Assembly (NCBI GenBank): GCA_964425585.1
Contig: CAYRMG010000001.1
Location: 32,024-96,023 of the forward strand
Reading direction: 5' to 3'
DNA length: 64,000 bases
Source of the DNA: Aquifex sp964425585
Lineage (GTDB): Bacteria > Aquificota > Aquificia > Aquificales > Aquificaceae
The position numbers and the translations under genes were made by a program. The notes beneath the pieces are model-generated. The model saw nothing but the letters and a program-made list of their open reading frames with translations, ran no database searches and was not told the origin of the DNA. Below are positions 1 through 7,770 of the stretch, piece by piece; position 1 is the stretch's first letter; each line of letters begins with the position of its first letter.

Positions 1-1353
1 TCTATATACTTTTTCTATAACTTCTCCGTGAAAGATTGAGGGAAGGGATTTGTTTATTTTCTCTTCAATGTATTTAAACTCCCTATCCCTTATTCTTACA
101 CCACCTAATATATATCTGAAGCCTTTATTCAGGCTTACCTTAATATAAATTTTCTTTTTTTCGTTATCTACACGCTCATTTATTTCGTAAACAACTCCCA
201 GATATCCCTCTTTTCTTAAGTTTTCTATTTTTTCCTCAATTAATTTATTTACCGCATTTCTGTCATAAGGAAATACTTTTCTTTCTCCATCTATTTCCAG
301 CCGTGCTGTGTATCTTTTTCCTTCGTTTATTATAAAGGTAACTCTATTTTTCCTGAATTTATAATTAACTTTTACGTCAAAAAAGCCTTTTTCTTTGTAA
401 AGTTTTAATATCTTTTCCTTTAAGTTTTCCAGTGTAAATATATCCAATCCGACGTTTTCTTTATCAAAGAGGGATAAAAGCTCTTTATCCGAAAAAAATT
501 TATTACCCCTAAATATTATGGTATATTTTGTTCCTTCGTAAACCTCGTAAACGGGAATTCCTACTTTTACATCACCCCAAATGGCCTTCAGGGTAGCAAG
601 AGGATGGTTTACAAGATTAGAGAAACCTATAGAAAGTTTCTCAAGAAAGTTGTCGGTTAAAGGGAAAAGGGCTTGGATAAATCTGGATTTTATGCTTTTT
701 TTCTTTAATTCTTTAAAGAATACGAAGCTTTCATAAAATCCTTTTTTCCTGTAGAAGTTTTCAAGGTTTTCCTCTCCTTTTTCTACATCTTTAAAATTAA
801 AAACCTTACCCACAATGATTCCTGAAGCTTTCAGGAGTTCCCTCTTGTTGAAGGATTTTGCTCCTCTAAACTCAGCCCCTCCCAAAAAGTATAAGTTGTT
901 TTCCTTAACCGAAACCTTTATATACGCTTCTCCTTTCTTGTTTACGTTAATTTTTACCTTAACTTTAGCTCCTAAAAATGCGCTATTTATGTAAGCCTGC
1001 CTTAATATCTCTTCATAAATTTTTTCGTTTTCCGAATAAAGAATTCCACCCTCCTCTAAACCTAATATATTCTTTATATCATTGTTAAGAAAGAATACAT
1101 TACCTTCTATCTTTATTTTCTTTATTATTGGATATCGCTTTATGTAAATATAAAGCTTATTTTCTTGAATTTTATACTTTATTTCCTTTATCTCGGGAAT
1201 TTCTTTTAGAATTTTTATAATTTGTTTGTAATTATCTTTATTTATAACGGAAATTATATTGTTTTTTCCCAAAGGATAATTGGATTTCAGAATTACATCA
1301 AAGGATAAGGAAAATCCGCTTAATAGAAAGAGAAAAAAAGTAACCAAGAACAT
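1..1353 (-). CDS. Outer membrane assembly protein, Omp85 (BamA/TamA) family, partial
   Basis: Reading the minus strand from an ATG at 1353 gives an open frame of about 450 codons with no stop that runs off the window edge, so the C-terminal part is missing. The N-terminus (MFLVTFFLFLLSGFSLSF) looks like a cleavable signal peptide. The rest is a series of short beta-alpha-alpha-beta units with the lysine-rich, glycine-punctuated style of POTRA domains (for example FRGAKSFNKRELLKASGI near residue 155 and FRGNKFFSDKELLSLFDKE further on). Omp85 proteins carry N-terminal periplasmic POTRA domains followed by a membrane beta barrel and insert outer membrane proteins. The barrel lies outside the window, so BamA and TamA cannot be separated. 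The gene is AT-rich compared with most of the window. It is divergent from the DUF2892 gene. Confidence 0.75.
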   Translation of the reverse strand, partial: MFLVTFFLFLLSGFSLSFDVILKSNYPLGKNNIISVINKDNYKQIIKILKEIPEIKEIKYKIQENKLYIYIKRYPIIKKIKIEGNVFFLNNDIKNILGLEEGGILYSENEKIYEEILRQAYINSAFLGAKVKVKINVNKKGEAYIKVSVKENNLYFLGGAEFRGAKSFNKRELLKASGIIVGKVFNFKDVEKGEENLENFYRKKGFYESFVFFKELKKKSIKSRFIQALFPLTDNFLEKLSIGFSNLVNHPLATLKAIWGDVKVGIPVYEVYEGTKYTIIFRGNKFFSDKELLSLFDKENVGLDIFTLENLKEKILKLYKEKGFFDVKVNYKFRKNRVTFIINEGKRYTARLEIDGERKVFPYDRNAVNKLIEEKIENLRKEGYLGVVYEINERVDNEKKKIYIKVSLNKGFRYILGGVRIRDREFKYIEEKINKSLPSIFHGEVIEKVYR

Positions 1354-1399
1354 CTTCCCTATATTTTAAGACCTATGGAAAATCTTAAGAATTTTATTA

Positions 1400-1417
1400 T
1401 ATTAGAATATGCTAATA
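1400..1417. promoter_or_regulatory. Inverted repeat upstream of DUF2892 gene
   Basis: TATTAG, a 6-base spacer (AATATG), then CTAATA: perfect 6-base arms in the 86-base divergent gap between the Omp85 and DUF2892 genes. It overlaps a plausible -10 region for the rightward gene. The size and AT-rich core resemble an operator for a dimeric regulator such as an ArsR-family protein. No regulator gene is adjacent, so this is inference. Confidence 0.35.
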
Positions 1418-1439
1418 CATTTAAAGGAGGTGAAGAAAG

Positions 1440-1649
1440 ATGACTATGGATAGGGTGCTCAGGCTTACTTCGGGAACGGTTCTTCTGATAGTATTTTTAC
1501 TGGGAATACTGCCCGCTAAAGATGTCCATTGGTTTTGGAAGGCTTTTATAGTATTTATGTCCCTTAATCAGATTCAGTCAGCCTTTACGAATTGGTGTCC
1601 CGTAATGAGCTTATACAGAGCCCTCGGGGTTAAAGAATGTAGGTGTTAA
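1440..1649 (+). CDS. Small DUF2892 (YgaP-type) inner membrane protein
   Basis: A 69-residue protein with one or two hydrophobic segments (about residues 13-25 and 32-43) and the ending NWCPVMSLYRALGVKEC, the hallmark of DUF2892 proteins, whose C-terminal NWCP...LG pattern is shared with the membrane part of the rhodanese YgaP. Members are often found with sulfur-transfer genes; no rhodanese is nearby here. A strong Shine-Dalgarno (AAAGGAGG, 1423-1430) lies 9 bases before the ATG at 1440; a second in-frame ATG follows at codon 3. The exact function is unknown. Confidence 0.75.
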   Translation: MTMDRVLRLTSGTVLLIVFLLGILPAKDVHWFWKAFIVFMSLNQIQSAFTNWCPVMSLYRALGVKECRC

Positions 1650-1665
1650 CGAACTTCCTTTAAAA

Positions 1666-1671
1666 TATTAT
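1666..1671 (+). promoter_or_regulatory. -10 box of folP, probably leaderless
   Basis: TATTAT ends 5 bases before the folP ATG at 1677 and there is no Shine-Dalgarno sequence, so transcription probably starts at or next to the start codon. Confidence 0.45.
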
Positions 1672-1676
1672 CCTAA

Positions 1677-2873
1677 ATGTTAATTAAACACTTTGAGGAC
1701 AGGGATTTATTTTACAAATTCCTTAAAGAAAGAATAGGCATATTTTTCAAGGAAGCAGACCAAAGGGCTTTTGAGGGAGTATTTCACTGCATATACTTTG
1801 AACGCACTGACCTGCCCCCCTCTCTTATATATGATGCTGGAAGAAAGAGCTGCACAAAAGTTTTTTACAATGAGGGTAAGTGTGTTATCTGCGGTTCCGA
1901 AGCAAATATAAGGGATTTCTGCACCGAGCTTTCAAAATACAAGGAAGGAAAAAAGATAGCAAAGGAAATTCTTGAGGCTCTTATAAAGCATAGAAAGAAG
2001 TATTTTCAATTAAATTACAACAGAAAAATACTTCCCTTGGGTTTGAAGACCGCTGTTATGGGCGTCCTGAATGTAACTCCGGATAGCTTTTCCGACGGCG
2101 GTCTGTATATTAAGCCTTCCGATGCAATAAAAAGGGCTGTTCAAATGGCTGAAGAGGGAGCGGAAATAATTGATATAGGGGGAGAAAGCACAAGACCCGG
2201 TTCTGTAAGGATTTCAGCGGAGGAGGAGTTAAAAAGAGTTCTTCCCGTTCTTAGGGAAATTAGGAAAGAACTTCCGGATATCTGGATATCCATAGACACC
2301 TACAAATCCGAAGTTGCAAAAGCGTGTCTGGAGGAAGGGGCGGACATAATCAATGACATCAGCGGGGGAACATTTGACGAGAATATGTTTAAGGTTGTAT
2401 CCCAATACAGGTGTCCTTACGTAATAAACCACATAAAGGGGAGACCCGAAACTTGGAAAAAGGAACCTATCATTTACGATGACGTTGTAGGAGAAATAAT
2501 AAATTTTTTCAGGGAAAGGGTAAAAAAGCTAAAAGATACGGGATATAAAGAGGAAGAAAAGATAATTCTTGACCCGGGAATAGGTTTCGGTAAACTTCCG
2601 GAACATAACGTTGAGATACTAAAGAGATTCTCGGAGTTTAAGATACTGGGAAAGATACTCATGGTGGGTGTATCAAGGAAATCCTTTATAGGTTTGATAC
2701 TTGAGGGATTCCTGAATAAAAAGACAGAACCTAAGGAGAGACTTTTCGGAAGTCTCGGTGCTTTGGCTCCCGCTGTTTTGGGTGGGGCTAACATAGTGAG
2801 AGTTCACGACGTTAAAGAGACCAGGGAGTTTTTAGCCCTCTTGGATGCGGTAAGAACCTACGATGGAGTTTAG
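1677..2873 (+). CDS. folP: Dihydropteroate synthase with N-terminal extension
   Basis: Dihydropteroate synthase condenses p-aminobenzoate with the pterin pyrophosphate in folate synthesis. The TIM-barrel signature is clear: NVTPDSFSDGG at 132-142, GGESTRPG at 168-175, DPGIGFGK near 300 and SRKSFIG near 334. At 398 residues it is over 100 longer than the usual 270-290. The extra length is an N-terminal segment of about 120 residues with five cysteines (C38, C59, C69, C72, C82) including CVICG, which I do not recognise. It begins the folP-cdaA-ybbR operon and overlaps cdaA by 11 bases. Two PABA genes, pabC and pabB, lie elsewhere in the window in other operons. Confidence 0.93.
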   Translation: MLIKHFEDRDLFYKFLKERIGIFFKEADQRAFEGVFHCIYFERTDLPPSLIYDAGRKSCTKVFYNEGKCVICGSEANIRDFCTELSKYKEGKKIAKEILEALIKHRKKYFQLNYNRKILPLGLKTAVMGVLNVTPDSFSDGGLYIKPSDAIKRAVQMAEEGAEIIDIGGESTRPGSVRISAEEELKRVLPVLREIRKELPDIWISIDTYKSEVAKACLEEGADIINDISGGTFDENMFKVVSQYRCPYVINHIKGRPETWKKEPIIYDDVVGEIINFFRERVKKLKDTGYKEEEKIILDPGIGFGKLPEHNVEILKRFSEFKILGKILMVGVSRKSFIGLILEGFLNKKTEPKERLFGSLGALAPAVLGGANIVRVHDVKETREFLALLDAVRTYDGV

Positions 2874-3630
2874 TCTTATTAAAGAATTCTTCGGGTGGAG
2901 AGATGCGGCAGATATTCTCGGATTAACGCTGTTCTTCTATATTTTTATACGCTTTCTCTATATTGCGAAGGGGTTATACCTCCTTAGGGTTATCATCCTC
3001 TTCGGACTTCTTTGGACTACTGCGGAGGTTTTAAACCTCGCTACACTTTCGTGGATATTTGAAAAACTTTGGACGATTCTTCTATTCTCCCTAATAGTTA
3101 TCTTCCAGCCGGAGATAAGGAGAACGCTTGCAAATATAGGACGGAGAACAAGGGTCATAAAGATAAAAGAATACGAGGAGCGTTCAATAGACAGGCTTGT
3201 TAGAGCATGCAGGTTTATGGCGGAGAGACAAATAGGTGCGTTGATAGTTATAGAGAGAGAGCAAAATATAGAGGACTTGCTGGAGGGTTGTATTTACATA
3301 GATGCGTATATATCCGCGGAGCTGATAATAACGATTTTTTACCCCCTTACTCCTCTTCACGATGGAGCTATAGTTATAAGGGATGACAGAATAGCGTTTG
3401 CCTCCTGTGTTCTTCCTCTATCAAAAAATCCCGAACTTCCGAAGAGATACGGAACGAGGCACAGGGCTGCGGTGGGTATAACGGAGCTGAGCGATGCGGT
3501 TGCAATTGTCGTTTCCGAAGAAACGGGAGAAATATCCGTTGCGGTTGAAGGAAATATTGAGAAGATTCTTGACCCCGAGCTTTTAAAGGACAAACTACTT
3601 AACCTTTTAGGGGTGAAACATGAGCCATAG
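2863..3630 (+). CDS. cdaA: Diadenylate cyclase, CdaA type
   Basis: This makes the second messenger cyclic di-AMP from two ATP. The 255-residue protein has three hydrophobic segments at the N-terminus (about 18-37, 40-58, 66-82) followed by a DisA_N catalytic domain with the conserved DGA (167-169) and RHR (199-201) motifs, which match the CdaA architecture rather than DisA. It overlaps folP by 11 bases and the YbbR-domain gene by 11 bases, so the three are translationally coupled. CdaA next to a YbbR-domain partner is a widespread arrangement. A K+ uptake system with an RCK protein, a known kind of c-di-AMP target, lies at 22201-24179. Confidence 0.95.
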   Translation: MEFSLIKEFFGWRDAADILGLTLFFYIFIRFLYIAKGLYLLRVIILFGLLWTTAEVLNLATLSWIFEKLWTILLFSLIVIFQPEIRRTLANIGRRTRVIKIKEYEERSIDRLVRACRFMAERQIGALIVIEREQNIEDLLEGCIYIDAYISAELIITIFYPLTPLHDGAIVIRDDRIAFASCVLPLSKNPELPKRYGTRHRAAVGITELSDAVAIVVSEETGEISVAVEGNIEKILDPELLKDKLLNLLGVKHEP

Positions 3631-3991
3631 GGAGGAATTAAAGTATTTATTGCTCTCGTTTATTCTCGGGATATCTATATGGCTTGCGGTAAACTTCGGT
3701 GAAAGGCTTCCGCTGGATATAACCCGATTCGTTGAACTTGAAAACCAAAAGGATGAATATACATACGAAGTTAACCCGCCTTTCGTTGATGTAACGCTAT
3801 TGGTATCCAGGAAGCTCCTCCAGTCAAAACTCATAGAAAGGGTAAAAGTATATGTGGATGTCTCAAATTTGAAGGAAGGTATGCACAGAGTAAGAATAAC
3901 GGCAACCACCCCTATACCCATACTTATACAACCCGTGGCTATAAATCCCTATTATGTGAAAGTTAAGGTAATCAGAAAGGTTTCAAAGTGA
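3620..3991 (+). CDS. YbbR-like domain protein (CdaR type)
   Basis: A 123-residue membrane-anchored protein: one N-terminal transmembrane segment (about 7-24) and a single YbbR-like domain (about 38-120) with the typical VSRKLLQSKLIERVKVYVDVS pattern, split here as VSRKLLQSKL and VKVYVDVSNL. CdaR proteins in other bacteria carry three or four YbbR repeats and modulate CdaA from outside the membrane; this one has a single repeat. It overlaps cdaA by 11 bases. Its 3' end overlaps the convergent gspM-like gene by 20 bases. Confidence 0.82.
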   Translation: MSHREELKYLLLSFILGISIWLAVNFGERLPLDITRFVELENQKDEYTYEVNPPFVDVTLLVSRKLLQSKLIERVKVYVDVSNLKEGMHRVRITATTPIPILIQPVAINPYYVKVKVIRKVSK

Positions 3992-4373
3992 GTTCAGCCT
4001 CAAATACTCCTTTTCCTGTATTGTCAATAAGTTTTAGAGATTCTACTTCTCCCCCTTTTGATATACGTTCCAAGAAAAGCATTAATCTTCCGAAAGGAAC
4101 GCTTTTAATTTTCAGTCTATACTTACCCTCTTCATATATCAGCTCCTTTATATCAATACCTAAATCTTTTGAAACTCTTCTTATATAGTCTTCCGTTAAA
4201 GCTACCTTTTCATAGCTTTTTACATTGTAGAGACTGAAGACAAAGTTTTTAAATGTGAGATATTCCCTGTTTACAAAATTTCTAAAGCTGTTAAAATCTA
4301 CAAGGAAACTATATGCGTAGATGGATAGAAGTATAATTACAAGAAGAATAATTATATTTCTCGGAAGCGTCAT
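3972..4373 (-). CDS. GspM/PilO-like inner membrane platform protein
   Basis: 133 residues: a short cytoplasmic start, one transmembrane segment (about 5-25), an amphipathic stretch, then a small periplasmic alpha/beta domain (about 60-133). This is the layout of type II secretion GspM and of PilO in type IV pilus systems. Sequence similarity is too low to name it firmly. It follows the GspL-like gene with a 4-base ATGA overlap, as gspL-gspM pairs usually do, and is the last gene of the minus-strand run that starts at ilvH. Confidence 0.55.
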   Translation of the reverse strand: MTLPRNIIILLVIILLSIYAYSFLVDFNSFRNFVNREYLTFKNFVFSLYNVKSYEKVALTEDYIRRVSKDLGIDIKELIYEEGKYRLKIKSVPFGRLMLFLERISKGGEVESLKLIDNTGKGVFEAELTLKPF

Positions 4374-5452
4374 CTTATTATTATCTCAAATTCATAGTTT
4401 CCATCCGGAGTCTTTCTAATCCTTTCGGTTTTTAATGATTTTATCTTTTCTTCATCTGCTTCACCTACAACCTTCAATATGTTATTTTTATACTCAATTT
4501 TGTATATTTTCACACCGTAAGGTAGTTTTGCAAACACGGTATATAGTTTATTGAAAAATTCATTCTTTTCCTTTTTCTTTATATTTTTTAGCTGTTCCTC
4601 TACCAATACAGGGGGTATATTCGGAAACTTTTGGGAAAAAAGGGATTTTTTTTCTTGATTGATTGTTTGCACTATTTTCTTCTTGATGTAATCCTTAAAG
4701 GAAAAATAGGCGACAAAAGAAAAAGTTGCTAACCCTACTACAAGTAAAAGGGCTTTTTGCTCTGATGGACTTAATTCAAGCTTTCTAAATTCGGGAGAGG
4801 AATCTTTATAAACATATTTAAGGGAAGCACCGAAAGCTGAATTGAGTTCAGGTTCACAGTATGGGTTTCTAATTACTTTAAAAAATTCTTTAAAGTCTTC
4901 TATTTTGCTACCACCACCGCTTAGTAAAACTTCCTCTCCTACCCAATCAAGCCCGGAACTTTCAAGAATTTCTTTGAAGGCTTCCCTTGGATTTTCTTTT
5001 AGGAACTCCGCTCCCTTTAGGACAATCCTGTAAGTCTCTACCTTGTAATCTTTCACCTCTACAAAGGTTGTTTTATTCCTTCCTATGTCAATAATTTTTA
5101 AATTCGGTTTGTTCAGAACTTTTGATATCCTTGCCAGGGAAAAAATTTCACAATCAAGGGCGTAATAATCTTCAGGAATGTTGAAGTTTTTTACAAACAC
5201 AACGTAGTAAAATCCGCCGTGAATTTTAAAGTCCCACAGGTTTGCACCGTATTCCTCCGCTTCATATAAAAGGGTTTCTTTGAGTTCCGAGGATTTCAGT
5301 TTTTCCTCAAGCTTTTCTTTCTTTACAAGACACAGATGTGAGGGTATTACGTATATCTTTCTTCCTTTCTTTTTAACAGGTTTCCAGGTTCTTTTTAGAG
5401 GGGAGTAGGATATGCTGAACCATTTCTCTCCATCTATACCCGTGTATATCAT
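4370..5452 (-). CDS. GspL/PilM-PilN-like actin-fold platform protein
   Basis: 360 residues. Residues 1-220 look like the actin-like cytoplasmic domain of GspL or PilM: DIGRNKTTFVEV near 122 (phosphate 1 region) and LLSGGGSKIEDF near 177 (adenosine region). A transmembrane helix lies at about 234-252, followed by a coiled coil and a small periplasmic ferredoxin-like domain ending near 355. GspL proteins recruit the secretion ATPase GspE to the membrane. It is coupled by ATGA overlaps both to the upstream GTPase gene and the downstream GspM-like gene, so secretion or pilus parts and a GTPase sit on one transcript. No gspE, gspD or pilin gene is in the window. Confidence 0.62.
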   Translation of the reverse strand: MIYTGIDGEKWFSISYSPLKRTWKPVKKKGRKIYVIPSHLCLVKKEKLEEKLKSSELKETLLYEAEEYGANLWDFKIHGGFYYVVFVKNFNIPEDYYALDCEIFSLARISKVLNKPNLKIIDIGRNKTTFVEVKDYKVETYRIVLKGAEFLKENPREAFKEILESSGLDWVGEEVLLSGGGSKIEDFKEFFKVIRNPYCEPELNSAFGASLKYVYKDSSPEFRKLELSPSEQKALLLVVGLATFSFVAYFSFKDYIKKKIVQTINQEKKSLFSQKFPNIPPVLVEEQLKNIKKKEKNEFFNKLYTVFAKLPYGVKIYKIEYKNNILKVVGEADEEKIKSLKTERIRKTPDGNYEFEIIIR

Positions 5453-6009
5453 TCCCTTCCTTCTAAGTTTGACTTTATCAGTTCAAGAAGTAAAAGGAGC
5501 GTTTTCTTAACGTCCTCCTTATTTTTTGCGGAAATGCCTATAACAGGTATACCCTCTTCTTCGTATATATCAAGGGCTGTTGCCACATCCTTAGGAGACC
5601 AGGCATTCGGCAAGTCCTGCTTATTAGCGGCTACAACCATGGGAATGGGGAACCTGCTTTGGAAGAAGTTTATTATCTTCCTCGCCTCGTGAAAGGTTGA
5701 TGGGTCTGTGCTGTCTACAAGTATTACAACTCCGAGAGCTCCCTTTCCTAAAATATCCCACATGAAGTTGAAACGGGTTTGTCCGGGTGTTCCGAAAAGG
5801 TATAATTCGTGTTCATCATCTATTCTTATTTTTCCGAAGTCCATAGCAACGGTAGTTGATTCTTTCTTTTCCTTTTCCTTTGTGTGGGTTATTTTCCTTT
5901 CCGTTGTTACAGGTTCTATCTCACTTACGGTCTTTATGAACTCTGTCTTCCCCGCAGCGAAGGGTCCTGCAATAACTATTTTTATCTTCTTTGTGTCAGT
6001 ATCCTTCAT
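5449..6009 (-). CDS. Small GTPase, COG2229 type, partner of Roadblock proteins
   Basis: A 186-residue Ras-like GTPase. G1 P-loop GPFAAGKT is at 15-22, G2 TTVAMDFG at 52-59, G4 NKQD at 129-132 and G5 SAK near 158. The G3 motif is FGTPGQ (72-77), so the usual Asp of DxxG is replaced, which is typical of the COG2229 group (including CvnD of Streptomyces conservons) and of MglA-like proteins. Such GTPases work with Roadblock proteins as GAPs, and two genes upstream encodes one. Overlaps of 4 bases with the genes on both sides imply one transcript and coupled translation. A role in positioning or switching the adjacent GspL/GspM-like apparatus is inference. Confidence 0.82.
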   Translation of the reverse strand: MKDTDTKKIKIVIAGPFAAGKTEFIKTVSEIEPVTTERKITHTKEKEKKESTTVAMDFGKIRIDDEHELYLFGTPGQTRFNFMWDILGKGALGVVILVDSTDPSTFHEARKIINFFQSRFPIPMVVAANKQDLPNAWSPKDVATALDIYEEEGIPVIGISAKNKEDVKKTLLLLLELIKSNLEGRE

Positions 6010-6698
6010 AGCCTCTTAATCTTTTCCATAAGTTTAGCAAGAAGGTCAAGGGATATGGAAGGCTTTCTTTCTACCTTCTTTCTCTTTCTCCTTATAGCTC
6101 CGATTGATAAAAGACCGTAAAGGGTTCTATAAACCTTTAGTTTATCCAGCTTACTTTTTTCAAGTATGTCTTTTACGGTGTTCTTTCCATCAACCAGGTC
6201 AAGTATTATTTTTTCTTCATCCGTCAATTCAGCTTTTTGCACTTTTTTTTCCCAGTCAGGAGCTTTTTCAAAGATAAGCAGTTCATCGGAAATTTTTCTT
6301 TCCGTTTCCTCAAGGGTTAGCTTCCTTGCCGCTTCCATTATTATGTATTCCGCAGGGTAGTATACAGGTATATCGTCGGGATAATGGATAAAACCCTTAG
6401 TAAAAGAGAAAATCCCCTCCCTGTTATCAATTCTGGGAAGTAGGAACTTCTTCAGGGTTTCCGAGAGGTTTTTTTTACTCAGTCTTAATTTTTCCAGAAG
6501 TTTTTCAAAATCCCTATCGGTGTAAATTCTGAAAACCTTATCCACGGGACGTGCCAGAACTACTTCTCCATCTTTTATGTAGTATGCCACCGTCATATCT
6601 TTCCACTCAACGATTAAAACACCGCTTTTTTTATCAGAATGGAGAACCTGCAAGATATCAGCAAAACTGAAAGATTTTAGGTCTCCCGTAAGCGTCAT
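6006..6698 (-). CDS. PATAN-domain (DUF4388) protein with C-terminal winged helix
   Basis: 230 residues. The N-terminus (LTGDLKSFSFADILQVLHS, 3-21, then KSGVLIV) is the start of a DUF4388/PATAN domain, found in bacterial signalling proteins linked to polarity and motility. The middle (about 95-150) has no feature I recognise. Residues about 155-200 (KIILDLVDGKNTVKDILE) resemble a winged-helix unit common at the end of DUF4388 proteins. It overlaps the GTPase gene by 4 bases and lies 3 bases after the Roadblock gene. Confidence 0.72.
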   Translation of the reverse strand: MTLTGDLKSFSFADILQVLHSDKKSGVLIVEWKDMTVAYYIKDGEVVLARPVDKVFRIYTDRDFEKLLEKLRLSKKNLSETLKKFLLPRIDNREGIFSFTKGFIHYPDDIPVYYPAEYIIMEAARKLTLEETERKISDELLIFEKAPDWEKKVQKAELTDEEKIILDLVDGKNTVKDILEKSKLDKLKVYRTLYGLLSIGAIRRKRKKVERKPSISLDLLAKLMEKIKRL

Positions 6699-6701
6699 CT
6701 T

Positions 6702-7055
6702 TTAGATTAGCTCCTTCAGTTTTTCCTGGGCTTTTTTTATCTCCATGTATATGAGTCCGAGTTTTGCGTCAGCATTTGTAAGTGTTGTGAGGACTGCATC
6801 TTTTCCTATTCCCGTTATAACTATATAACCGCTGTTTCCTTTTATAGTTATCTGCTCTAAGGTTCCCTTCTTTAGTTCCTCAACAACTCTCTCACCCAGT
6901 GAAAGTATGGCCGCACTCATTGCAGCTACCTTATCCTCCTCCGCATCGGGAGGTAAAACGGAAGCTATAGGAAGTCCATCAAGACTTACAAGCGTAGCCC
7001 CTTCTATACCTCCAGCTTTTATCAGCTCCTGAAGAACAGCCTCATACTTATCCAT
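6702..7055 (-). CDS. Roadblock/LC7-domain protein (MglB-like)
   Basis: A 117-residue single-domain Roadblock/LC7 protein: GATLVSLDGLPIAS (19-32), a long central helix (about 41-63) and the strand GYIVITGIGKDAVLTTLT (76-93). MglB-type Roadblock proteins dimerise and act as GTPase activators for the small GTPase encoded nearby, here at 5449-6009. It sits between the coiled-coil membrane protein and the PATAN protein with only 3-12 base gaps. Confidence 0.88.
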   Translation of the reverse strand: MDKYEAVLQELIKAGGIEGATLVSLDGLPIASVLPPDAEEDKVAAMSAAILSLGERVVEELKKGTLEQITIKGNSGYIVITGIGKDAVLTTLTNADAKLGLIYMEIKKAQEKLKELI

Positions 7056-7067
7056 TTATTCCCTCCA

Positions 7068-7769
7068 TTATTTGAAAAATTCTAAATCTGTCTTCATCTT
7101 GATAAGAACTGCTTTTACCTGCTCCAGGTTCCTTTTTATACCTTCTACATCCACCTCTTGCCCAATATATATATCCATATTTTTTAAGTAACTTTCAATT
7201 TCGTCGGCCATCTTTTCAATTCTTTTTATTCTACCGTATATTTCCTCAAGAGATTCCTTAAGAACTTCACCTAACGCGCCTACAGGATCCAGTCCGGAGG
7301 GAATATTATCTAAATCAAACTCTCCTTCTTTTAACCTTTCAACGATACGTATAAGTTCAGCTGTTTTTTCCACCAGCTGTGAGAGTTCCTTGTCAAGTTC
7401 GCTTATTCTCTTTTCACAGCTCTTTTTTAAATCCACAAGTGTCTTTTCTATGTTTGTTAAAATTCCTTTCATTTCCTCGTATATAGGTATCGGAATTATT
7501 TCTTTTTCAATATCCCCCTTGCTTTCGTTAATCAATAAAGATACGTAATGAAGTTTCCCGAGGGTCTGTTCAAACTTTTTGCTAACCCCGTAAATTACAC
7601 CGCCGGAAAAAAGTAATGAATAACCTAAAGAAATTAGAAGAGCATGAAGGGGTTTAAGGGAAAAAACAAAGTATAAAACGAAGAATGTAAAAATAGACTG
7701 AACCGTAAATATAAGGAAAAAGAACTTTAGAAGTTCATCCGCTAAGGATACTTCCTTTATCGCCTTTAT
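7068..7769 (-). CDS. Membrane-anchored coiled-coil protein, probable AUA start
   Basis: I do not recognise the family. The conventional start is TTG at 7535, giving 155 residues, but it has no ribosome binding site. The frame stays open upstream to 7775 and the extra 78 codons encode two strongly hydrophobic segments (FFFLIFTVQSIFTFFVLYFVF and ALLISLGYSLLFSGGVIYGV). Only one plausible start exists there: an AUA codon at 7769-7767, 9 bases after a GAGGAGG Shine-Dalgarno (7785-7779) and 1 base after the stop of the upstream gene. The C-terminal part is a long charged coiled coil (about residues 95-225). A sequencing error turning AUG into AUA is the alternative. It lies directly before the Roadblock gene. 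Confidence 0.6.
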   Translation of the reverse strand: MKAIKEVSLADELLKFFFLIFTVQSIFTFFVLYFVFSLKPLHALLISLGYSLLFSGGVIYGVSKKFEQTLGKLHYVSLLINESKGDIEKEIIPIPIYEEMKGILTNIEKTLVDLKKSCEKRISELDKELSQLVEKTAELIRIVERLKEGEFDLDNIPSGLDPVGALGEVLKESLEEIYGRIKRIEKMADEIESYLKNMDIYIGQEVDVEGIKRNLEQVKAVLIKMKTDLEFFK

Positions 7770-7770
7770 C

